DNA of 64,000 bases, from assembly GCF_963678635.1 (NCBI RefSeq), contig NC_087069.1, positions 62,001 to 126,000 on the forward strand. The letters are read 5' to 3'. Shown piece by piece: positions 47,853 through 57,581 of this stretch. The DNA comes from Symsagittifera roscoffensis (taxonomy: Eukaryota; Xenacoelomorpha; Acoela; Convolutidae). Numbering within the stretch: position 1 is the stretch's first letter; every line of letters begins with the position of its first letter. Under the pieces are notes generated by a model, which was given only the letters and a program-made list of their open reading frames with translations, had not been told where the DNA came from and searched no databases. Position numbers and translations under genes: made by a program.

Positions 47853-48051
47853 NNNNNNNNNNNNNNNNNNNNNNNNNNNNNNNNNNNNNNNNNNNNNNNN
47901 NNNNNNNNNNNNNNNNNNNNNNNNNNNNNNNNNNNNNNNNNNNNNNNNNNNNNNNNNNNNNNNNNNNNNNNNNNNNNNNNNNNNNNNNNNNNNNNNNNNN
48001 NNNNNNNNNNNNNNNNNNNNNNNNNNNNNNNNNNNNNNNNNNNNNNNNNNN
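47852..48051. other. Assembly gap (200 N)
   Basis: Exactly 200 N, a conventional placeholder. It joins an incomplete LTR to the inside of an exon, so both sequences are truncated by it and the true distance is unknown. Apparent open frames crossing it are artefacts. Confidence 0.98.
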
Positions 48052-48463
48052 CCTCATCCACAAAAAGACACAACATGCGATTTGGGCTGCAACGACCACG
48101 ACAGTGACGAGAAATTCGATGAGCAATACGATAAACAGGGCCACGGAGTCCTCATTGAAATGCTCTTCGAAACCACAAGAATTCCCGTTACATTCCATCC
48201 TAGTCACTGAGCAGTCAGTACTGGGGGAGTTTCCGGTACAAGACTCCCCCACAAACTTACGCTGTTCCTCAGTGCAGCAGACTCCATCCCCCAGGGACCC
48301 TGAATTTGGACAGCACTCCAGACGATTGGACAATGAGGAGTCGCAAAGTCCTCCTACATTTGTACATTTACTCAGCAACGCACCGCTCTGGAATAACAAC
48401 GTTGGGTCAAAGACATCATTTACATTTTTTTCATGTATTGGGTTCACAACAGTTTTTTTTTTG
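48052..48463 (-). CDS. Exon: Cys-rich ectodomain and transmembrane helix
   Basis: A minus-strand frame is open from a splice acceptor (TCTAATTGCCACAG, exon starting at 48463, phase 2) to the gap. The product carries at least 15 cysteines with paired motifs (RLECCPNSG, DGVCCTEEQ, DCSVTRMECNGNSCGF). Next is an acidic juxtamembrane stretch, then a strong TM helix (VALFIVLLIEFLVTVVVVAA, continuing QIACCVFLW) and a positive residue (MR). This is the layout of a type I single-pass surface protein. It lines up in strand and phase with the exon at 51357-51632 (signal peptide-like, CC motifs), and the disordered tail exon at 27043-28256 lies downstream. The Cys pattern is not assigned to a known module. 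The 3' end and splice donor are lost in the gap. Confidence 0.65.
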
Positions 48464-48679
48464 CTGTGGCAATTAGATTTTCAAATTAAACTTGACAAAA
48501 CATATAGTGTACAAAGAGTGTGAGTAATAAACTAAAGACTTACTTATAATTATGAGAAAATTATAAGAAAAATTTAACGTTCTTTGATAGTATTACTTGA
48601 TAATTATGAACTGTACAATTATGCGGCTTTGAGCCAAATAAAAGCTAACTTTGTCGAAAACTATTGGATTAATTTTGTG

Positions 48680-48747
48680 AGGCGATAAATCGTAACAGGC
48701 GATAATTCGTAACAGGCGACAGTTCCTAACAGGCAACAACTCGTAAC
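48680..48747. repeat. 17-bp tandem repeat, four copies
   Basis: AGGCGATAATTCGTAAC-like units start at 48680, 48697, 48714 and 48731. Inverse-complement versions (TTACGAATTGTCGC, GTTACAAATTGTC, GAATTGTC) lie at 48846-48891, so the two form an inverted pair around about 100 bp of spacer. Confidence 0.75.
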
Positions 48748-48891
48748 AATAATTTAAGCAGGGAACACTAATTCACGCGCAGTATTCCTCTCGTGCCGGA
48801 TGTAAACGCAGCGGGGCAAGCGTATTCTACTTGCCAATGCCTTTTTTACGAATTGTCGCTGGTTACAAATTGTCTCCCTGTATGAATTGTC

Positions 48892-49094
48892 GGCTCTTTT
48901 TCCTTTTCCCCCCCCACCTCACACGAGCTTCATTTTTTTAGTGTAACGAGTGGTTATACGTGGTTGAGGATGAACACCAAATATGTTTGTCGTGGCCTTA
49001 TTAGTCTGTATGTAAATTTTCTTAACAATCCGATAAAGTGGTCAACAAATTTACATGTAAAAATCGCAGGTGGGGGGGGGGAGGAAAAAGAGCC
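48892..49094. mobile_element. Short TIR element (MITE) family 2, copy a
   Basis: 203 bp, GGCTCTTTTTCCTTTTCCCC at one end and its near-inverse (GAGGAAAAAGAGCC) at the other. Perfect 8-bp target duplication GAATTGTC (48884-48891 and 49095-49102). Homologous to 50595-50795, inverted. Confidence 0.85.
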
Positions 49095-49574
49095 GAATTG
49101 TCTCCTGTTTTGGATAGAAGCTGTCAATTAAAATTGTATTTTGGGTACAAATTTATGCAACTAATCGACGAGTTCTCGGGTCTTTCCCGCACCGGAGTTC
49201 TTTCCCGCATGGATAATAATCGTCTATGTTGAATATTCGTGGTCTCTCTCAATCAATTTCGATAATAATCGATTAAAAATGGATTATTATGAAACTATAC
49301 TTTTGATCTATAAAATCCGAACATAATCGATTATAATCGATTTTAAACGATTATTTTTGAAAGAAAATGAAACTTGTTTTTGAGGCAAAATATTCCATTA
49401 TAATCGACGGTAATGGATTTTTCGAGATGTTATTCATGAAATATACAACTTTTTTCAGAGTTATCGCATTTCCTGTTTAGCGCAGTTGCTAGGTGTTAGG
49501 TTTTTAGGCTCCATAAAACGTTGCATTTCAGTTTTGAATCTTTATAATTTGGTCTTATATACCCCGTTTACCCC

Positions 49575-49890
49575 TTCCCTGTTTACCCCCCCCCCCCGTT
49601 TTCCTCCCTGTTTACAACCCCCGTTTTCCTCCCTGTTTACAACCCCCCCCCCCCCCGTTTTCCTCCCTGTTTATCCCCTCCTTGCCAGTTTACGACAACC
49701 GCCACTCGCATTCGCCCCTCTTAATGGGGGATTTTTTGGTAGACTTTGGGGGAGGGGGTTTCTGATTTACACCCCCCATCTGTTGACCGCCCCCCACCCT
49801 CGTCTAAGTTTAACCCCCCCCCCCCCCCGTTTACTGGGGGAGGGGGTTTGGGCAAATGTGGACTGATGGGGGGTAAGTGGTGGGGGGTTA
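49575..49890. repeat. C-rich/G-rich tandem repeats
   Basis: Three units of a CCCCCGTTTTCCTCCCTGTT-type 26-35 bp repeat (49590-49670), followed by more C and G runs (49770-49890) including GTTTAC next to them. Open frames here are composition artefacts. Confidence 0.75.
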
Positions 49891-50044
49891 ATTTGAGTAG
49901 CTTTAGATTGCGAGTAGGCCGTGAGTAACGCAGAAATGTTGCAAGTATTGCAAGTGATTTTACAAAAACTGAATAGATCATAATCCGTTATAATCATTTA
50001 TAATGGATTTTAAATGGATTATAATCCATTATAATAGACTTTAA

Positions 50045-50263
50045 GGCTCTTTTCCAGTCCCCCCCTCCTTTCAAATTCAATTTTGAAAAGTCGTTTTACC
50101 GCTGTCATAATGCAAAGAAATTTGGCGTGGTGAACAAATCGACAATTTTGAACAGATTTGTTCTTCATACTTTACAGCGTAACATCACGCATTTAGCCGT
50201 AATGACACGTAAAGCAAACATAAAATTCGGCATTTTGAAAGGAGGGGGAACTGGAAAAGAGCC
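50045..50263. mobile_element. Short TIR element (MITE) family 1, copy b
   Basis: 219 bp, GGCTCTTTTCCAGTCCCCCC to GGGGGAACTGGAAAAGAGCC. Flanks GACTTTAA/GATTTTAA are an 8-bp target duplication with one mismatch. Inverse orientation to 42851-43061; shared inner words include GTAACATCACGC and its complement. Confidence 0.8.
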
Positions 50264-50594
50264 GATTTTAAATGAATTATAATCCATTATAATGGTTTTT
50301 AATTGAGTGTGCTTTTACGAAAAAAAGCGTTATAGTGACAATATTATCGATTACGTGGTCTAAATTTTCCACGATAATGGATTATAATGACAACATTTCA
50401 GACAACAGTTTTCCATTATAATCGATTATTATTCATGGAACTCCGGTGCGGGTTTGAATCGGCTCAAAAAGGCAATAAATGGCAAAAACTTTTTGAAGTG
50501 TTTTGACAACTTTAAACAGCACTGATATTATGCGTGTGAATTCGTTCAACCTTTTGGCAAAACACGGCTTTATTTACAGACCAAAATCTGTCAC

Positions 50595-50795
50595 GGCTCT
50601 TTTTCCTTTTCCCCCTCACCTGCAATTTTTTACATGTGAATTTGTTGACAAAATTATCCGATTGTTATGAAAATTTACATACAGACTAATAAGGCTACGA
50701 CAAACATATTTGGTCTTCATATTCAACCTCGTAAAACAGCTCGTTACACTTATATATTGAAGCTCGTGTGAGGTGGGGGAAAAGGAAAAAGAGCC
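50595..50795. mobile_element. Short TIR element (MITE) family 2, copy b
   Basis: 201 bp with TIRs of about 25 bp (GGCTCTTTTTCCTTTTCCCC, continuing TCACC, and the inverse). Flanks TCTGTCAC/CCTGTCAC are an 8-bp target duplication with one mismatch. Confidence 0.85.
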
Positions 50796-50874
50796 CCTGT
50801 CACTCAAAGCTAGCCAAGGCAGTTTTATGAACTAAATTGTTAAATTTTACTAAATAAACAAAAAGGGTGTTTGT

Positions 50875-50906
<32 letters not shown>
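50875..50906. repeat. 32-base G homopolymer
   Basis: Uninterrupted run of G. The length is likely approximate in the assembly. Confidence 0.9.
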
Positions 50907-50907
<1 letters not shown>

Positions 50908-51128
50908 ATCGAACGTCAAACTTTTTCTGAATTTACTATTTGCTCAGCACCATCGCCCTACAGATTAAATTTTCCTTTCAAAATACAATTCAAACATATC
51001 TGAAGTTTTCATCAGCACATCGCAGTCAAACGAAAATTATGATAGCACTATGGTTAGATTTTTTATACCCAAAAAAGGATAAAACACGCAGTTTTGGATT
51101 AAAACTTGTCGGAGGCAGTGAAAAACTT

Positions 51129-51336
51129 GGCTCTTTTCCAGTTTCCCACCCCCTCGGAAATTAACAAATAAAAATTATTCACACGGCATTTTGCATGTAA
51201 AAAAAGTTGAAAAAATTTGTTCACTTTTATTCACGCTGACACGTTTTAATGCATTTTATATTGAGAAAAGTCATTTTAAATTATTTTCCATATATTTTAT
51301 TACAGAAAAAATTGATGGGCAAACTGGAGAAGAGCC
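51129..51336. mobile_element. Short TIR element (MITE), family 1-like, copy c
   Basis: 208 bp, GGCTCTTTTCCAGTTTCCC at one end and AAACTGGAGAAGAGCC at the other. Flanks AAAAACTT/AAAAATTC match in 6 of 8 positions. Internal sequence differs from copies a and b. It ends about 20 bases from the inferred splice donor of the Cys-rich exon. Confidence 0.7.
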
Positions 51337-51356
51337 AAAAATTCAACGTTATCAAC

Positions 51357-51632
51357 TCTGCAGGGGACCAACATTTGAACCCATCGCAGCACTCAAATCT
51401 ACCCGGACAACCCCCTGCCGGACATTCATCCTGTGCCAGACTCTGGATCTCCTGCTGCGAACAACACTTGAAGTCGGGACAACAGTAGGGATACTGACTC
51501 TCTGTCATCTGCCCAGTGCAGTCGTTTGAGGGGAAGGGTTAGACATTTCGGTGGGGGTGTTGCAGTCTTGGGCACTCGAAAGTTGCAAATAAGAGCTGAT
51601 CACAAAAATTGTACATAGAAGGCGCTGTATCT
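51357..51632 (-). CDS. Exon: signal peptide-like segment and CC-motif ectodomain (one frameshift)
   Basis: On the minus strand an acceptor (TTTTTCACTTGTTTCAG) starts an exon at 51632 that encodes IQRLLCTIFVISSYLQLSSAQ, a hydrophobic stretch ending in a plausible signal-peptidase site (SSA-Q), then DCNTPTEMS. About 110 bases in, the frame must shift by one base. After that it reads YPYCCPDFKCCSQQEIQSL, then GGCPGRFECCDGFKCW, a Cys-dense ectodomain. A donor GTTGATAAC follows at 51356, leaving a phase 2 codon that fits the phase 2 acceptor at 48463. The shift lies next to short C runs and may be an assembly indel or a true lesion. The start codon would be in an exon further right, not identified. 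Module identity unknown. Confidence 0.55.
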
Positions 51633-51759
51633 CTGAAACAAGTGAAAAATTGGATGTATTCAACAGTTTTTCCAGGGGAGAAGGGGAGGGGGGAGGGGGA
51701 GGGGGTAAATTGTTATTGGTAACAAAAAACTTGATACGACCAAACATTAAAATTATTTT

Positions 51760-53960
51760 TTAAAGAGAGGAGATCCGTACCATAAAGGGGGTAATTAAAA
51801 GATTCAAAAAAAATGAATGAGAAGCAATTTTTTTTGACAAAAAGCGTATAAAACGTTGAACATTTTTGCTTTGGATAACTGCAGGTATCTAGAATATTAA
51901 ATCTACAATACTACTTCATTTTCGGACAAAAATTATTTTATTTCAGATAAAAAGAAATTTTTGAGGAAATTTTTGGGTCAGAAAAGTATTTTTGGGCTTA
52001 ATTAGATAGTATCATAAAAAAGTTAATAACTTACTGCCGGCCTGGATCTTTGAGGATGAACCTGCGTTAAGCCGCCGTTTAAACATGTTTTTTACACAAT
52101 AATTTAGATATGTTCAAATGTACATATTTTAAGGCCACTGAGTTTTTATACGTAATGCTCTCAACTGTGAATACACCACACAATACACTGTGCATATGAC
52201 TTCAAATTGAAAACACAGACCGATTTTTTTGGTATAAATATAAAGCGAGTGAGTAGAATGCGCTTTGGTTATTCTTTTGGTGTTTTTAGCTCAAAAATGA
52301 CGTCTCATCATGTCTGACGCTTAAATAAATACCAATTGAATCTAAGTTATGAAAAAAAAAACATTGAAAAACTACCTTTTTTGGACTGGGTGGAATTCTC
52401 TTTAAGGATTTGACCCCATGAATACCCAAAGGATCAGTTTTTGGTACTATTGTACGACATCTTTTTTTGACTAACCTACTAACTTTTTCTTAAGAGCGCT
52501 TTTGGTACCAATTTATACTAAAGTTTAGGGGTGAGGAATGTGCCGATAAACATGTGCCAGTCGGTCATATTTGGAATTTTGACCTTGAGAAAAGCAAGAG
52601 CACTTAAGTTTGGAGTGAAATTTAATTTTTCAAAAATTCGAATGGAGCCTGTCATGCACGATTTTCTCGCGATAACTGAAAACCGAAAAAGAGAAATAAG
52701 AACAATCGAGTAACAATCGCGGGAAAGTTGCTAGATAAAACAGTGGGAAGTTGCTATTCGCAATTTCCGTCACAATAAAACTAGAGTAGAGCTGTCCTAT
52801 CTGAAACAGAAACAAGCGTATTCCCGAGAACTGGACTATCATTACTCGATTCGATTGTTATTCGAACTGGACTAGAGTGAACCTTCGGTGGAAAGGTGGA
52901 CAGCTTGAGTGTCCCAATGGTTCACGAGAAACTATATTCTAGAGTTTAAACTTGTCCTTGTTATTGAAACTGATAAACATTCAACTCATTTAGTTACATT
53001 ATTTAATTCTCGAGTTGCTGACCGACTTGATTACTCCCAGTTCTTGAGCGTGCTACGATGTGAGTACTTAATTTAAATTTCTAGAGTGTGTTTTATGATT
53101 GTTATGTTGAGGTAAGGTGAGTTTTAGGTTGATCCATCTGAAATGGATCAAAGTTCCACTGTCTAATAAAAAGTAACTTAACGGATTGTTCCGACCCGGT
53201 TTTTAACGGCGTTCATGTATTTTGGGTATCTAGAGACCTAAGTATGGGGACGTTCTTATTTCTAGAGTGGGGGGATATTTTGGTAGTAGCCTTTAAGCTG
53301 TAACGGGTCGTAGTCTCATGTCACAAGCGAACCGAATTGGCTCCGACTGATTTGAGGTAGAAAAACACAAGAGATAGTGTCCCTGACTCTTGAGCCAATG
53401 GTTATAGGGCCTATTTTTCTTAAGCCTCATGTGTGACTGCAGTAGACGAATATTACATAGTGTTTTTATGGCGCCCCTGGGTGTTTACGACATCAAGACT
53501 ACGGAGTCGAACCCACTTGAGACAGCTTCGGGCTGAATGCCCATTCTAGAGTACCGGTGGTACGGTTCGACAGGAACGTGCAAACCTTCCGGTTGTACCG
53601 TGATAGCTTTTTAGGAAAACTCGAGAAAACTTCCTGGTACGCTCTCCGAACGAGGCTTAGCTAACCGAGTAAAAGGGGGGCAACTAGGGGGACAAAAACA
53701 CGAGCAAAAAGACAAAAAGCAAAACAAAAATCAAAAAAGAATAGAAAAAGGAACAAAAACCATAAAACGAAAAAAGACAGTGACTTTGACACCAGATTAG
53801 TTGGATCAAACCTTTATACTAATTAAATAGTATACCCATACTGTTTTACAAGTTTGATCGTTTCGATCAACCTAGCAATTTAACCCAGTAACCTTAATAA
53901 AGTGCCCGAGTGTGGGGCGTTGTCAAGGGTTTTCAGATAGCTTGGAACTTAGCTGGACAA
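51760..53960. other. Gene-less region; right part probably LTR of the Gypsy element
   Basis: 51760-52600 is AT-rich with no motif. From about 52640 the base composition changes (more G, CTAGAG and TCGAG words), which fits an LTR/leader of the retroelement whose gag starts at 56281. The downstream LTR is outside the window, so borders cannot be set. Confidence 0.3.
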
Positions 53961-53963
53961 GAA

Positions 53964-54150
53964 GGAGACTTGACTGGAAGAGGTGACCAGCCGAGTGGGA
54001 AAGTGGTTCAGGAGCACTTGAGCTGAACCAATAGGAGACTTGACTGAAAGAGGTGACCAGCCGAGTGGGAAAGTGGTTCAGGAGCACTTGAGCTGAACCA
54101 ATAGGAGACTGGACTGGAAGAGGTGACCAGTCGAGTGGGAAAGTAGCCAA
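53964..54150. repeat. 70-bp tandem repeat, 2.7 copies
   Basis: GGAGACTTGACTGGAAGAGG starts at 53964, 54034 and 54104, with GACCAGCCGAGTGGGAAAG following each time. Two to four substitutions between units. Confidence 0.9.
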
Positions 54151-55020
54151 GAAGGATTTGGCAGTTCTCGAGTTCTCAAGTTGGGCAGAACGGGTATCGT
54201 TAAAATCCACATTACATTATAGGAGATAAGTGTAAAATTGGAGAAGCGAAATCCCCTGGTTTTGAGGAACGTTTTTACTTAAGCAGGCCTGGAGAAAGGT
54301 CTACGGTTTTCTCTTGAGAGGTTTAGCACCCGGCGCTTAAGGCAATTTTTAGGCTTAGGAAAGGGGGGCTAAAAAGGGGGGAGGGTTAGAAGGGGGGCTG
54401 GTTAGGTAAGAGATTGGCGGTTGCAAATTGTAAAATGGGGGGAAATTAGAGTAACTAATTAATCGACATCGTTGATTTAGTTACATTAGTCATTAACACG
54501 CGTTGGTAATAATAGGTGGATATCGAAATTTAAACTCGAGTTAAGGAAGGTACCCTGGTCGGATTGGTAGGGGGGAAACGGACATAGACAATTCTGGTGA
54601 TACCCAATAAGATTATTAGTTGGGGGGAGGAAAACGCGTGGCAATTAGGTACCAGACATTTTTTTTCGACAAAAGGTAGACATTGGTCACCTTTGAATTT
54701 TAGGTGGGTTCATCTCTCTGTTTTTATTACTTTTTCTAGCTTGGATTTTTTGTTGCATTTTGGTGAGGATTTGTGTTTAGTTTTTACACGAACAGGTGAT
54801 CACAAGATACCTGCGCACAGGTTTTGGTTTCAAGTTGCTTGGAACACTGAAATAGTGAAATAGAGGGAACTAAAAAGAAATAAGAAAAAGGGGGGTCAGC
54901 ATTTGGCCTTTAAGAGAGTGTTTTTGGGAAAATTTTACTAGAGCTTGAGTGGTGGTACAAGATACAGTGAATCAAGAAGTCCCTAAAACGAAGAAGAAGG
55001 AGGTCCCACCGCTCAAACAC
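54151..55020. other. Leader-like non-coding sequence
   Basis: G-rich stretches (AAGGGGGGCTAAAAAGGGG) and short frames without motifs. Probably 5' leader of the Gypsy element. Confidence 0.35.
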
Positions 55021-55023
55021 TTG

Positions 55024-55945
55024 TTAACTGTCCTGGGACAGTGCCAAAGAAGTCTTGGGACAGTACCAGAGAGATCTTGCGACAGTGCCGAAGAAGTCTT
55101 GGGACAGTGCAGTCTGGGGACAGTCTTGGGAAAGTGCAGTACTGGGATAGTCTTGGACCAGAACAGTCTTGGTACAGTCTTGGGACAGTACAGCATTGGG
55201 ATAGTGGTCTTGGGACATTGGTCTTGGGACACTAGTCTTGGGACAGTAGTCTTGGGACAGTGGTCTTGGGTTAGTGGTCTTGGGACAGTGGTCTTGGGAC
55301 AGTGGTCTTGGGACAGTGGTCTTGGGACAGTGGTCTTGGGACAGTGGTCTTGGGACAGTGGTCTTGGGACAGTGGTCTTGGGACAGTGGTCTTGGGACAG
55401 TGGTCTTGGGGCAGTGGTCTTGGGACACTAGCCTTGGGACACTAGCCTTGGGACAGTGGTCTTGAGACAGTGGTCTTGGGACAGTGGTCTTGGGACAGTG
55501 GTCTTGGGACAGTGGTCTTGGGACAGTGGTCTTGGGACAGTGGTCTTGGGACAGTGGTCTTGGGACAGTGGTCTTGGGACAGTGGTCTTGGGACAGTGGT
55601 CTTGGGACAGTGGTCTTGGGACACTAGCCTTGGGACAGTGGTCTTGGGACAGTGGTCTTGGGACACTAGCCTTGGGACAGTGGTCTTGGGACAGTGGTCT
55701 TGGGACAGTGGTCTTGGGACAGTGGTCTTGGGACAGTAGTCTTGGGACACTAGCCTTGGGACACTAGCCTTGGGACAGTAGTCTTGGGACACTAGCCTTG
55801 GGACAATAGTCTTGGGGCAGTAGTCTTGGGACACTAGCCTTGGGACACTAGTCTTGGGACAGTAGTCTTGGGACAGTAGTCTTGGGATAGTACTATTAGG
55901 AGAGGGGGGTCTTGGGACTTCGACGGAAAGTACTGGGACAGTACC
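55024..55945. repeat. 14-bp minisatellite, unit CTTGGGACAGTGGT
   Basis: Nearly perfect 14-bp units run from about 55196 to 55880, with variants (CACTAGC, CAGTAGT) that are themselves repeated in higher-order patterns. The flanks (55024-55195, 55880-56010) hold looser, longer-spaced versions. Because 14 is not a multiple of 3 and the unit has no stop in any frame, long open frames appear on both strands; they are not genes. Confidence 0.95.
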
Positions 55946-56010
55946 GAACAAGTCTTGGGACAGTAGAAAGAAGCCTAGGACGGTACAAAGAAGAGTAGGG
56001 ACGGTAACTG

Positions 56011-56280
56011 GAAGTCTTGGGCTGGCATAAAAAATTGAACTAAAATTACAATAAGTGTTTTTAAGACAGAATTAAAACAGAACAAGACTAGTCGGAACCC
56101 GGTACGGTTGAGACCACAAATAAAGAAAGTTTCTCGAAAGGTTTTGAAAGAGAACTGGGAACATCATTTTTATCACGTTGTATATTTCCTTTTAATAATT
56201 TTCCCACAAAAGATTTTATTCTTAGATTAGAATTGTGTAGATAGTAATATTGTAAATAAGAGCAATTGTAAATAGAAATA
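56011..56280. other. Leader upstream of gag
   Basis: Short AT-rich stretch between the minisatellite remnants and the gag ATG. No feature seen. Confidence 0.4.
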
Positions 56281-57581
56281 ATGAGACGGAGTAGGGTACC
56301 GGTGCTCGAAAAAAGGTCAACTGGATCAAACACGAAATATAACTCGTCGCTGCGCGGAACGACATCAATGGGCCCAAGCAAAACAAAAGATAACTTTTCA
56401 GTTAGCATGGTCAGCACGAGGAGTAGCACCGAGAAGGTGCTAAAGACAAACAGGTGGAGCCCACAATTGAAATCGATCTAGAGACACCAGACCAGAGCGT
56501 AGATGAAGTGGAGAAGAAGACAACGGAATCCACACCGATGCCCCATATGGAAGAACAAAATCCAAAAACCGTGGAGTTTTCGCCGATAGACGCGTTGGAA
56601 GACACAACAGGCAACAACCGAGAAACGGTGAAAGACGATTCTCGAGTAAAGAAGACATCTTTTACAGAAAAGTTGGCGATGATGGTCGGAATGAAATCGA
56701 AAGACAACACGGCCGAAGAATCACAGACTGGAAGAGCACGAACATTTGGGACAGTGAGCACGAAGGCGACAGAAGCCGACCTAAAGGAAGAACAAGCCAG
56801 AACAGAAGAGACAGCCGAAAACAAGACAACGGCTGATCATGAAACAGCTGCTCTTGAGCTTGGCGACCTGATGACAAAACTAAATCAGATCGACAAAAAA
56901 CTAAAGTATAGTGAGGAAGATAGAGACTTAATAAGGAAAGAGTTAAAACACAACAAACACGAGTATCTGGATAGTTATTTTAACCTGGCTAAGGCGACAG
57001 ACGAGAGACTCCAGCAGATGTCGGACAAGGTAGATGCCACCAATGAAGAACGAGATAAGAACATCAAGAAAAACCGATATGATGATATCAACAGCCAATT
57101 AGGTAGCCTGGAAAAGAGAATTGATATAATGAACAGGAATCAGGCCGAAATTTTGTGTGCAATACAGGCGAAATTGGATGCAATCTTGAGAAATTCTACC
57201 TCACAAGAAAGACCGGCAGCGGATCGCACGCAAGGCACCAGAGTTGACTTTGTGGAACCACAAAGGAACAAACGGCAATCGACACCTTTGCCTTTAACCC
57301 GGGATGCGATAAGCATAGCACCAACGGCTGCTAAAAGAATCATGAAAAATGGAACATCAAACACAATGAGTGGTCCGGGGGACTCAACAGCTAACAGCAA
57401 CGCAGGTCCGGATGCCATGACGTGGGCAAGCACTTGGGAGATGATGAACAGGACTCTAGAGGACTTCGCCACGAGGAACACTGACTCGAGCGATAGGAGA
57501 GACGGAAAATCAAGAAAGACTTTCAAGAAGCCAAAAGAATTCAAAGACGACTCAGATGGATGCATTGACACTTGGGTGTAA
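56281..57581 (+). pseudogene. Gag, N-terminal part
   Basis: The likely start is ATG 56281 (MRRSRVPVLE), which after about 50 codons must change frame near 56440 to join the frame that is open from 56454. Residues about 135-245 of that frame (LGDLMTKLNQIDKKLKYSEE to QAKLDAIL) look like a long coiled coil, followed by a Ser/Thr/Asn linker and the start of a capsid domain (KPKEFKDDSDG, CIDTWV). TAA at 57579-57581 interrupts the capsid domain, and the same frame continues directly as 57582-59657. The stop is inside the domain, not at a Gag/Pol border, so it is more likely a nonsense mutation than programmed readthrough. Confidence 0.7.

Larger units (their letters stand above)
49186..50452. mobile_element. 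Foldback-type element, about 1.27 kb, with nested MITE
   Basis: The terminal inverted repeat CCCGCACCGGAGTTC is at 49186 and its inverse GAACTCCGGTGCGGG ends at 50452. Subterminal regions are full of palindromic words (ATAATCGATTAT, CCATTATAAT) facing each other. The middle holds C-rich tandem repeats and a family 1 MITE (50045-50263). TTT on both sides is a possible 3-bp target duplication. No transposase. Confidence 0.65.
48464..51356. other. Presumed intron filled with inverted-repeat elements
   Basis: Between the two Cys-rich exons. The donor GTTGATAAC follows exon base 51357 on the minus strand and the acceptor precedes 48463. It contains four short TIR elements, a larger 1.27-kb foldback element, inverted 17-bp arrays, C-rich tandem repeats and a 32-G run. 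No coding sequence was seen on either strand. Confidence 0.55.

Noticed and set aside
47770-48447. A continuous 225-codon protein running through the N gap
   Set aside because: Only the part up to 48052 is real sequence; the continuation crosses 200 N into an LTR.
49486-49997. Pro-rich ORFs on both strands
   Set aside because: Produced by C-rich and G-rich tandem repeats in a foldback element.
55024-55945. CRISPR-like array
   Set aside because: There are no spacers; units abut directly with 14-bp period, and the context is a eukaryotic retrotransposon.
54949-55951. Long ORFs on both strands rich in VLGQWSWDSGLG or SQDHCPKTTVPR repeats
   Set aside because: They are the automatic result of a 14-bp stop-free minisatellite, and every frame is open.
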